From positions 2,096,501 through 2,160,500 of the forward strand of contig NZ_CP086063.1 of assembly GCF_020783315.1 (NCBI RefSeq): DNA of 64,000 bases. Reading direction: 5' to 3'. This DNA is from Ferruginibacter lapsinanis (lineage in GTDB: Bacteria > Bacteroidota > Bacteroidia > Chitinophagales > Chitinophagaceae). The position numbers were made by a program, and so were the translations under genes. Shown in pieces: positions 37,375-45,156 of this stretch (within the stretch, counting starts at the first letter, position 1; each line of letters opens with the position of its first letter). The notes beneath the pieces were generated by a model. That model was not told where the DNA came from, made no database searches, and saw only the letters and a program-made list of their open reading frames with translations.

Positions 37375-37821
37375 TTAATGTGTCTTTGTCTCAAAATCAA
37401 ATTCAGGCGTAGCATCAAAATTTTTAGGGTCATCGCCATAATTGTTGGAAAATCTATCTCCATCGGTAAATAACCATACCAATAAAATAATGGGCCCTAC
37501 CAATGGAATAAGTCCTATAAAATAATACCATCCACTTTTATTCAGATCGTGTAAACGTCTTACGGTAACTGCCAGGCCTGGAACCAGTGTTGCCAATGCA
37601 ACTAATCCATAAACAGAAAGGCCTAATATTGATAAGCCGGTGCTTTCGCTGGCGGCGCCTGCAATTCCCATTATGTAAAAAGGAATAATGATCAAAAAAT
37701 TACATAAAGCAAAATACCAGTATTCTGCTCTTCTGGCCCTGCCGCTGAAATTGGCGTAATTTTTCAGGACAACTTTTTTCCACCAGTCCAGCATGTTGTA
37801 GTCAGATTCATGTTTTTCCAT
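37375..37821 (-). CDS. DUF805 membrane protein
   Basis: 148 residues from the ATG at 37821 (the frame is open to 37848). Typical DUF805 elements: KNYANFSGRARRAEYWYFAL, PGLAVTVRRLHDLNKSGWY and PLVGPIILLVWLFTDGD. Four membrane helices. Function unknown. Confidence 0.9.
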   Translation of the reverse strand: MEKHESDYNMLDWWKKVVLKNYANFSGRARRAEYWYFALCNFLIIIPFYIMGIAGAASESTGLSILGLSVYGLVALATLVPGLAVTVRRLHDLNKSGWYYFIGLIPLVGPIILLVWLFTDGDRFSNNYGDDPKNFDATPEFDFETKTH

Positions 37822-38043
37822 GTTGTTAGTTTTTGGTTTGAGTAACAATGATAATAAATTTTATTTATTTTTTTATTCCTTTTTGTAGGTATATATAACG
37901 GGGATAAATAATAAGGCAAGGCAATCTGCGGAAAATTTTCAGGAATAATTGTATAACCGGGCAATGTTAACCCTTTCCCAAAAAGATGCCAATAAATTTG
38001 GCAAATATAAGTTTGTGGCTATCTTGCCGCCAAATAAAACAAA

Positions 38044-38658
38044 ATGCAAAAATTTTCTACTTTTCTTAATGTGATTCTGTTGGTGGCAGTAGCTGTATTA
38101 TATTACCTGTATTTTGCTTCGGGCAAAAAAAATGCTTCAGGTAAGGTTGTTGCCGGCGCAGTAAATATAAAAGATACAGGTGCCAGAAAGATACCTGTTG
38201 TTGCATATGTTGAGTTGGATTCCTTGAATGCAAATGTGAATTTTATAAAGCAACGCAAAGCCGAACTGGAAGCTGAACAGAAAAGCATTGTAGCTGAGTA
38301 TGAAGGAGCTTATCAGAATTTAGAGGCTGAAAAAAATAATTTCCTGAAAAGAGGGAATGCCATTACACAACAAGAAGCTCAGGCGTTTCAGGAAAAATTA
38401 ATGCAAAAACAACAGGATATAGAAGCGGCTAAACAAGCTAAGGGACAACGTTTGGCAGAAAGAGGCGCAAAGATCATGGAAGATATGCAGGCAAAATTGA
38501 AAGACTTTTTAAACGAATACAATAAAGAAAAAGGCTATACGTATATTTTAGCTACAGGTACAGGGTTGGATTATATTTTCTACAAAGATTCTACGCTGAA
38601 TATTACCCCTGAAATTGTAAAAGGCCTCAACGAAAAAATGAATAAGTCAGGCAAGTAA
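38044..38658 (+). CDS. OmpH/Skp-family periplasmic chaperone
   Basis: 204 residues: an N-terminal membrane anchor or signal (about 5-23), then a long coiled coil (about 75-165, rich in Lys, Gln, Glu and Ala) and a C-terminal beta segment with YTYILATGTGLDYIFYKDS, the usual end of OmpH proteins. Skp-like trimers hold unfolded outer-membrane proteins in the periplasm. Here bamA and the usual second ompH copy are not adjacent. Confidence 0.85.
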   Translation: MQKFSTFLNVILLVAVAVLYYLYFASGKKNASGKVVAGAVNIKDTGARKIPVVAYVELDSLNANVNFIKQRKAELEAEQKSIVAEYEGAYQNLEAEKNNFLKRGNAITQQEAQAFQEKLMQKQQDIEAAKQAKGQRLAERGAKIMEDMQAKLKDFLNEYNKEKGYTYILATGTGLDYIFYKDSTLNITPEIVKGLNEKMNKSGK

Positions 38659-38736
38659 TTATTACGGGCAAATTATTTATCTTCATTGCTCTTTCAGCAA
38701 ATATGCTGTAGGGGTAAAACCATAAATAAACTGCTT

Positions 38737-40167
38737 ATGACTGAACAAACCAATTCATTTAAACCATCGCTAAGTTTATTTGATGCCACAATGATAGTTG
38801 CCGGCTCCATGATTGGGTCCGGTATTTTTATAGTTAGTGCGGATATTACCAGGAATGTTGGTAGTGCCGGATGGTTGATCGCAGTTTGGTTGATCACTGG
38901 AGTAATGACGCTGATTGCAGCACTCAGTTATGGAGAGCTCAGTGCCATGTTTCCCAGGGCAGGAGGTCAATATGTTTATTTAAAAGAAGCCTACAATCCC
39001 CTGATTGGTTTTTTATATGGCTGGAGCTTTTTTGCTGTTATCCAAACAGGCACGATCGCTGCTGTAGGTGTTGCTTTCTCAAAATTCCTGGCCTATATGG
39101 TGCCCGAGCTCGGCAATAATTATTTTCTGTTTGATGCAGGTATTACAAAAGTATATTCGGGTCAGTTGGTGGCTATAGTCATCATTGTTTTACTGACCTA
39201 TGTAAATTCAAGAGGGATCAAAGAGGGGAAGTTCATCCAAACCATTTTTACGTCGGCTAAATTGTTAGCTTTGCTCGGTTTAATAGTCTTTGGCTTTACA
39301 CTGGTGAAAGATAGTTTTTGGGCAGAGAACTGGAAGACCGGCTTTACAGCCATGCAGGATTTCGGGGTGAAAGACGCAACGGGTACTTTACAGCCTTCTG
39401 CCTGGATCGGTATCTCGGGAAGTGCTTTGATGGGGGCGATAGCAGCGGCGATGGTAGGCACTATTTTTAGCAGTGATGCATGGAACAATGTTACGTTCAT
39501 TGCCGGAGAGATCAAAAATCCAAAAAGAAACATCGGACTAAGTTTGTTTTTGGGAACGTTGATCGTAACTGGTATTTATGTGGCTGCTAACCTGATGTAT
39601 TTAAATGTAATGCCATTACATGAACTGGCATTTCCAACAGATGATAGAGTGGCAGTAGCAGCGGCCAATAAGATCTTTCCTGCGTTTGGAACAACTTTGA
39701 TCGCATTGCTGATCATGGTCTCTACATTTGGTTGTAACAATGGATTGATATTAGCCGGTGCAAGAGTATATTATACAATGGCACAGGATGGACTGTTCTT
39801 TAAAAATGCTGCAGTACTGAATAAAAACAATGTTCCTCAATGGGCTTTATGGGCACAGTGTTTGGTTGCTTGTATTTTATGCCTGAGTGGTAAATATGGT
39901 GATCTGCTGGATATGATCTCTTTTGTGGTGGTAATTTTTTATGTACTGACCATCGCAGGTATTTTTATTTTACGTAGAAAAATGCCTGATGCTGAAAGAC
40001 CATACAAAGCATTTGGTTATCCGGTATTGCCATTGTTGTACATTCTGATGGGGATTGCGTTTTGTTCACTATTGGTAGTGTTTAAACCACAATACACCTG
40101 GCCGGGATTAATTATTGTGCTGATCGGTATTCCGATCTATTATATTGCGGTTAGTAAAAAAAAATGA
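38737..40167 (+). CDS. APC-superfamily amino acid permease
   Basis: 476 residues from the ATG at 38737 (the frame is open from 38686). About twelve membrane helices. The N-terminal motif MIVAGSMIGSGIFIVSADI is the unwound helix-1 substrate site of APC carriers; AALSYGELSAMFPRAGGQYVY and SSDAWNNVTFIAGEIKNPKR are also typical of LAT/SteT-like exchangers. The amino acid carried is not readable. The heptose kinase gene follows after 10 bp. Confidence 0.9.
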   Translation: MTEQTNSFKPSLSLFDATMIVAGSMIGSGIFIVSADITRNVGSAGWLIAVWLITGVMTLIAALSYGELSAMFPRAGGQYVYLKEAYNPLIGFLYGWSFFAVIQTGTIAAVGVAFSKFLAYMVPELGNNYFLFDAGITKVYSGQLVAIVIIVLLTYVNSRGIKEGKFIQTIFTSAKLLALLGLIVFGFTLVKDSFWAENWKTGFTAMQDFGVKDATGTLQPSAWIGISGSALMGAIAAAMVGTIFSSDAWNNVTFIAGEIKNPKRNIGLSLFLGTLIVTGIYVAANLMYLNVMPLHELAFPTDDRVAVAAANKIFPAFGTTLIALLIMVSTFGCNNGLILAGARVYYTMAQDGLFFKNAAVLNKNNVPQWALWAQCLVACILCLSGKYGDLLDMISFVVVIFYVLTIAGIFILRRKMPDAERPYKAFGYPVLPLLYILMGIAFCSLLVVFKPQYTWPGLIIVLIGIPIYYIAVSKKK

Positions 40168-40177
40168 GATAAAATTT

Positions 40178-40942
40178 ATGATAGGGTCGGAAAATAAAAA
40201 GCCGTTTAAAATACTATTGATTGGTGATAATTGCATCGATGAGTATGTATACGGTATTTGCTCACGCCTGAATCCGGAGGCACCAGTGCCTGTGTTGGAT
40301 TATACCAGAACAGAAACAAAGCCGGGAATGGCTGCCAACGTTTTTGAAAATCTGAAAACTTTTAAAGTAGACGTAGAGTTTATCACCAATAAGGAAAAAA
40401 TCATCAAAACAAGATTTGTAGATGATAAATACAATCATCAGATATTACGTGTAGACAGGCATGAGGTTTTAACTCCACTTACACAGGCAGTGTTTGATAC
40501 AAGTTTTGATGCAATTGTTATTTCAGATTACAACAAAGGGTTTATTTCAGAAAGTAAATTATTTGAGATCGTAGACCAGGCGCATTGCCCGGTGTTTATC
40601 GATACTAAAAAAAGAGTTATTCCTGATAAGCCAAACTGCTACATCAAGATCAATGAATCTGAATACAATTCACTGGATAATCCTCCGGTTAACACAATAG
40701 CTACATTGGGTGATAAAGGTGCTATGTACCAGGGTAAAATATATCCTACTGATAAAGTGACAGTATTTGATGTAGTGGGTGCAGGAGATACCTTTCTTGC
40801 AGCACTGACTTATTTTTATCTGTTGCTGGGAAGTATTGAAAAAGCGATACCTTATGCAAATAAAGCTGCGGCCATTGTGGTGCAGCATATCGGTACTTAT
40901 GTGTTAACTGAAGAAGATGTGGCCTCTATTATAAAAGATTGA
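40178..40942 (+). CDS. PfkB-family kinase, probable heptose-7-phosphate kinase (short form of the HldE kinase domain)
   Basis: 254 residues from the ATG at 40178. HldE-like signatures: GDNCIDEYVYG, SRLNPEAPVPVLDYT, KPGMAANVFENL, ISDYNKGFI and the PfkB catalytic motif VVGAGDTFLA with the catalytic Asp. It directly precedes hldD and a heptosyltransferase, which supports phosphorylation of D-glycero-D-manno-heptose-7-phosphate for LPS core. Compared with E. coli HldE it lacks the nucleotidyltransferase domain and a segment of about 35-40 residues between the substrate lid and the KTRF motif. Confidence 0.8.
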   Translation: MIGSENKKPFKILLIGDNCIDEYVYGICSRLNPEAPVPVLDYTRTETKPGMAANVFENLKTFKVDVEFITNKEKIIKTRFVDDKYNHQILRVDRHEVLTPLTQAVFDTSFDAIVISDYNKGFISESKLFEIVDQAHCPVFIDTKKRVIPDKPNCYIKINESEYNSLDNPPVNTIATLGDKGAMYQGKIYPTDKVTVFDVVGAGDTFLAALTYFYLLLGSIEKAIPYANKAAAIVVQHIGTYVLTEEDVASIIKD

Positions 40943-40968
40943 TGAATATATAAATCAGAAAAGTATAC

Positions 40969-41961
40969 ATGAACAAAGAAGATATAATAGTAGTTACCGG
41001 AGCTGCAGGATTTATCGGCAGTTGCATGGTAAGCTATTTAAATCATCAGGGGTATGAGAACCTGATATTGGTGGATGAGTTTGAAGAAGAAGAAAAAATG
41101 CTGAACCTGAGAGGGAAAAAGTTTACATGCAGGGTAGAAAGAGAAGTTTTTTTTGAATGGTATGATAAAGAAAAGATCAACGCTCATTTTATTTTTCATT
41201 TAGGAGCCCGTACTGATACAACAGAATTTGATTATGCAATACATCAACATTTGAATGTTGAGTATTCTCAAAAAATATGGAACCTGTGCTGCAGTAAAAA
41301 TATTCCATTAGTATATGCTTCTTCCGCTGCAACCTATGGCGATGGAGCGTTGGGATATAATGATGATCATACTGTAGTTGATCAATTGCAACCCCTTAAT
41401 CCTTACGGTGTTTCAAAAAATGAATTTGACAAATGGGCCCTGCGCCAGGCTCAGGATGGCAAAAATTGTCCTCCGTTTTGGGCCGGACTTAAATTTTTTA
41501 ATGTGTATGGCCCCAATGAGTATCACAAAGCAAGAATGGCCAGTGTGATATTTCATTCATTCAATCAGATCAAACAGAATGGCCAGGTAAAATTATTTCG
41601 TTCGCATAAAGAAGGCTTTAAAGACGGAGAGCAATTGAGAGATTTCATTTATGTAAAAGATGTGATTGCGGTTTGTTATTGGCTGATGCAACACCAACCT
41701 GCATCTGCTTTATATAATCTCGGCACCGGAAAAGCCCGTTCATTCAAAGACCTTGTTGCAGCTACTTTTTCCGGGCTCGACCTGGAAACAAAGATCGAGT
41801 ATATCGATATGCCCGAAGATATCCGTGATAAGTATCAGTACTTTACTGAAGCCAATATGAATAAACTACAGGCTGCAGGATATACTAATAAATTTTATTC
41901 ATTGGAAGAAGGAGTGGAGGATTATGTAAGAAATTATCTCAGTAAACAGGCTTTCTATTGA
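40969..41961 (+). CDS. hldD: ADP-L-glycero-D-manno-heptose 6-epimerase
   Basis: 330 residues of the extended SDR family. NAD(P)-binding TGAAGFIGSCMV at the N-terminus; catalytic Ser-Tyr-Lys in YASSAATYGDG and NPYGVSKNEFD; HLGARTDTTE, FFNVYGPNEYHK and DGEQLRDFIYVKDV match HldD/RfaD well. It epimerises the ADP-heptose used by the heptosyltransferase encoded 4 bp downstream. Confidence 0.92.
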   Translation: MNKEDIIVVTGAAGFIGSCMVSYLNHQGYENLILVDEFEEEEKMLNLRGKKFTCRVEREVFFEWYDKEKINAHFIFHLGARTDTTEFDYAIHQHLNVEYSQKIWNLCCSKNIPLVYASSAATYGDGALGYNDDHTVVDQLQPLNPYGVSKNEFDKWALRQAQDGKNCPPFWAGLKFFNVYGPNEYHKARMASVIFHSFNQIKQNGQVKLFRSHKEGFKDGEQLRDFIYVKDVIAVCYWLMQHQPASALYNLGTGKARSFKDLVAATFSGLDLETKIEYIDMPEDIRDKYQYFTEANMNKLQAAGYTNKFYSLEEGVEDYVRNYLSKQAFY

Positions 41962-41965
41962 TATT

Positions 41966-42964
41966 ATGGCAAAATTTTTAATTATTCGTTTTTCTTCTAT
42001 CGGAGATATAGTACTGACCACACCTATTGTCAGGTGTTTGCATAAGCAACTGCCTGATGCTGCCATACATTTTCTTACCAAAGAATCATTTAAGGATATC
42101 GTTGCTAATAATCCGCATATCAATAAAGTGCATACATTAGGTGATGATTTTGAAGCAATGCTGGCAGAGCTAAAAGCAGAGGAGTTTGATTATATCATCG
42201 ATCTGCATCATAACCTGCGGACATTAAGGGTGAAGAATTTTTTAAAGAAAGTAAAATCTTTTTCTTTCAATAAATTGAATGTAGAAAAATTCATCTACAC
42301 CAATTTTAAAATAAATACACTTCCCAAGAAACATATTGTTGACCGGAATTTTGAAACGTTGCGATCACTCAACATCATCAATGATGGTTTTGGGTTGGAT
42401 TATTTTGTACCTGAAAAAGATATCGTACCAAAAAATGATATTCCTGCGGCGCACTCTGCTGGCTATATAGGCATTGTTATCGGAGCGGCACTGGCCACCA
42501 AGCAACTGCCTGTACATAAATTAAAAGAACTGTGTGAGCGGATCGATCATCCGGTTATTTTATTAGGAGGTAAAGAAGACAGGGCAGCCGGAGACCTGAT
42601 AGCAGCTGTTGATGAAATGAAAATTTATAATGCCTGCGGAAAATTCAATCTGAATGAATCGGCAGACCTGGTTCGCAATGCCAAGCTGATCATATCGCAT
42701 GATACAGGCCTGATGCATATAGCAGCCGCATTTCAAAAACCTATTATTTCTGTTTGGGGTAACACGGTTCCGGCTTTTGGCATGTATCCTTATTATGGCG
42801 CAAAGTCTTCTCAACAATATGCTGTAGTAGAAGTACATAAATTATGGTGCAGACCATGCAGTAAAATAGGATATGATAAATGCCCTCGCGGACATTTTAA
42901 ATGCATGGAAAAGATCAGCATCGATGAGATACTTACCCTGACCAAACAATACCTTAGCCGATAG
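41966..42964 (+). CDS. Glycosyltransferase family 9 (heptosyltransferase)
   Basis: 332 residues. GT9 features: IIRFSSIGDIVLTTPIVRCL at the start, FDYIIDLHHNLRTLRVK, and IISHDTGLMHIAAAFQKPI for nucleotide-sugar binding. It should transfer heptose to lipid A-core in the inner-membrane cytoplasmic face. Late motif WCRPCSKIGYDKCPRGHFKC has five cysteines in about 20 residues, unusual for GT9 but frequent in Bacteroidota members, maybe a metal site. Start codon 4 bp after hldD. Confidence 0.9.
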   Translation: MAKFLIIRFSSIGDIVLTTPIVRCLHKQLPDAAIHFLTKESFKDIVANNPHINKVHTLGDDFEAMLAELKAEEFDYIIDLHHNLRTLRVKNFLKKVKSFSFNKLNVEKFIYTNFKINTLPKKHIVDRNFETLRSLNIINDGFGLDYFVPEKDIVPKNDIPAAHSAGYIGIVIGAALATKQLPVHKLKELCERIDHPVILLGGKEDRAAGDLIAAVDEMKIYNACGKFNLNESADLVRNAKLIISHDTGLMHIAAAFQKPIISVWGNTVPAFGMYPYYGAKSSQQYAVVEVHKLWCRPCSKIGYDKCPRGHFKCMEKISIDEILTLTKQYLSR

Positions 42965-43025
42965 GTATTAAAATTTCTCCTTTTCACTTTAAAAAAAAAT
43001 GCAGCGATAAGTATACATTTGTGAT

Positions 43026-43694
43026 ATGAAAAAAGTAGCAGTAATAGTAGCTGGCGGAGCCGGAGTTAGAATGAATACCAGTTTACCTAAACAATTTCTT
43101 TTGTTAGAAGGTAAGCCTGTTTTGTATTATACCATCAATACTTTTTTAAAAGCATATGATGACATGAACATAATCCTTGTTTTGCCCGAAGAGTATATCG
43201 GTGCCGGGCAGGAGATCATTGATGCTTATTTCGATTATGGCCGCATTCAGATCACAGCTGGGGGTGGCACAAGATTTCATTCTGTGCAGAATGGATTGAA
43301 ATTGGTTGAAGAAGAATCGGTTGTTTTTGTGCATGATGGGGTACGTTGTTTATTAAGCACCGATCTGATCCATAGATGCTATGAGGCTGCGGTGGAATTT
43401 GGATCGGCTATTCCTGTAATTGATTCGAGAGATAGTGTAAGGATATTGAAAGAGGATGACAATGAGGCCATAGACAGAAACATTGTTAAGTTGGTACAAA
43501 CTCCTCAGACCTTTCATAGCAAAATATTACTGCCGGCATTTACAATAGATCATAAAGAGAAATTTACAGATGAAGCCACAGTGGTAGAAGCTTTCGGATT
43601 AAAAGTCCATCTGGTGGAAGGGGAGGTGAACAACATCAAGATCACTCAACCAATGGATCTGTTGATCGCAGAGAAAATAATGTCTCCCGAATAA
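43026..43694 (+). CDS. ispD: 2-C-methyl-D-erythritol 4-phosphate cytidylyltransferase
   Basis: 222 residues. The CTP-binding loop appears as VIVAGGAGVRMNTSLPKQFL; also VFVHDGVRCLLS, QTPQTFHSKIL and FTDEATVVEAFGLKVHLVEG. It makes CDP-methylerythritol in the non-mevalonate isoprenoid pathway. A TACATTTG box at 43014-43021 lies only 5 nt before the ATG, so either the mRNA is nearly leaderless or the gene is read from upstream. Confidence 0.95.
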   Translation: MKKVAVIVAGGAGVRMNTSLPKQFLLLEGKPVLYYTINTFLKAYDDMNIILVLPEEYIGAGQEIIDAYFDYGRIQITAGGGTRFHSVQNGLKLVEEESVVFVHDGVRCLLSTDLIHRCYEAAVEFGSAIPVIDSRDSVRILKEDDNEAIDRNIVKLVQTPQTFHSKILLPAFTIDHKEKFTDEATVVEAFGLKVHLVEGEVNNIKITQPMDLLIAEKIMSPE

Positions 43695-43722
43695 AACAAT
43701 CCATACTAAACTGTAAAAAACT

Positions 43723-43730
43723 TAACTTCG
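43723..43730 (+). promoter_or_regulatory. Candidate -7 element TAACTTCG of the CBS gene
   Basis: Fits TAnnTTCG, 29 nt before the ATG at 43760; no clear -33 element. Confidence 0.4.
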
Positions 43731-43759
43731 TTATAATACCTAATCTAAAATAAACCAAC

Positions 43760-44215
43760 ATGCAAACTGTTAGAAATATCATTGAGTCGAAACAAAAAAC
43801 ATTCAATTTTATAGATGCCGATGCGTTGGTCATTGAAGCACTAACATTGATGCAATCGGTGAATTTAAGTTATGTGGTGGTAATGAAGAATGAGGAATAC
43901 AGGGGTATTTTCAGTGAAAAGGAATATGCAAGAAATGTTATCTTAAAAGGAGGGTCCAGTACTACCACTAAAGTTGGCGAAGTAATGGCCACTAATGTAC
44001 CTGTTGTTGATTACACGGATTCTGTAGAACATTGTATGCAGATATTGAGCTCACACAAAGCAAGATATTTGTTGGCATTTGATGGTCAGCATTTTGCCGG
44101 AGTGATCACGATCAATGATCTGTTGCGTCAGTTACTGATGAATAGAGATGAAGTGTTTGATCGTAAGATAACCGAAGACCTGTTGGACTCTAACGAAAAT
44201 GATCTGATCTTTTAA
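43760..44215 (+). CDS. CBS-domain pair protein
   Basis: 151 residues made of two CBS domains (about 8-65 and 75-130). Markers: EALTLMQSVNLSYVVVMKN, YRGIFSEKEYARNVILKG, VPVVDYTDSVEHCMQILSSH and FAGVITINDLLRQLL. Stand-alone CBS pairs bind adenosine nucleotides and regulate partner proteins; the partner is not evident. Its stop codon directly abuts that of the convergent acyltransferase gene. Confidence 0.9.
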   Translation: MQTVRNIIESKQKTFNFIDADALVIEALTLMQSVNLSYVVVMKNEEYRGIFSEKEYARNVILKGGSSTTTKVGEVMATNVPVVDYTDSVEHCMQILSSHKARYLLAFDGQHFAGVITINDLLRQLLMNRDEVFDRKITEDLLDSNENDLIF

Positions 44216-45127
44216 TTATTTCTTCAGCCATTTAGCCCAAAAGGGAAGTCTGTTCAATTTTAATCCGGCGTATTTTTCTTCCGCAGCACCAAAGCCGCTG
44301 TAGAAAAAAGCCACTTTCTCTATATCGCTTCCTTCGAAGTCGAGCAGGATGTTTTTGCCTGCATTGTCTTTTATGAATGCATTGATCACTGCATGTGAAG
44401 CGCCGATAGTTTTACCATTTGGATGATTGCCCACCAGAATATAATACGCCCTGTTGTGTGAAAAGAAGAAAGCACAGGAAGCTACCAACTCATGATTGCC
44501 CAGGTAGGCGCCATAGGTTATTGCTTTGCCCTGAGCGGCCAAATAAGTATATAGTTTTTTAAATCTATCAAATGCATCATTCGTAACAGGAGAAAAGTTT
44601 TTCGCCTGCATTTTGGCTAACGCTATCACCTCATCGATGTGTATATTCTTTTGCACCTCACATCTTACACTCTCAGATTTTCTTATGTTTCGTTTGATGT
44701 TATCACGAAATGCTGCAAAGATGTTTTCGTAAGTGTTGTGTAAGGGCAGTACAAGATTCTTTCTCTGGTATAAATTAAAATCAGGTAAAGAAAAATAGTT
44801 GCCATGATTCAGATAGATATCCCAGAATTTGAATTTCTTCGGTATGGCATGTAAGAAATCGTTGACCAATGCAGCAGAAAGGTTATTGCCAAAAACACCC
44901 AATGCCGCACAAAAAAAAGGCTGGTATAAATAATGAATGGTGTATTTTTTATTCCAGGGTAAAGGCATTACGGCTTCGTAATCATTCAATACCAGTGCAT
45001 CCCAATGCTTCGACATTGCATCAAGGTAATGCGCATACGCATATATATTGCCATTCTCTACTGTGGAAATACAGTTGTCCCATTTTTGTTTATCAATGTC
45101 ATCTTGTACTATGTATTGAATGGGCAT
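44216..45127 (-). CDS. GNAT/FemAB-like N-acyltransferase
   Basis: 303 residues. The C-terminal half has a GNAT-type fold: AYLGNHELVASCAFFFSHNR, YYILVGNHPNGKTIGASHAV, INAFIKDNAGKNILLDFEGS. The first half (KKYTIHYLYQPFFCAALGVF) resembles the paired domain of FemAB-like proteins that act on peptidoglycan or polysaccharides. Substrate unknown. Convergent to the CBS gene with no spacer. Confidence 0.7.
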   Translation of the reverse strand: MPIQYIVQDDIDKQKWDNCISTVENGNIYAYAHYLDAMSKHWDALVLNDYEAVMPLPWNKKYTIHYLYQPFFCAALGVFGNNLSAALVNDFLHAIPKKFKFWDIYLNHGNYFSLPDFNLYQRKNLVLPLHNTYENIFAAFRDNIKRNIRKSESVRCEVQKNIHIDEVIALAKMQAKNFSPVTNDAFDRFKKLYTYLAAQGKAITYGAYLGNHELVASCAFFFSHNRAYYILVGNHPNGKTIGASHAVINAFIKDNAGKNILLDFEGSDIEKVAFFYSGFGAAEEKYAGLKLNRLPFWAKWLKK

Positions 45128-45156
45128 TAATTGGTGTATAGTTTATTTGCTGAAAC

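Noticed and set aside
43014-43021. TACATTTG as a dedicated ispD promoter
   Set aside because: The box matches the consensus but ends only 4 nt before the ATG, so transcription would start at or after the start codon; not listed as a feature.
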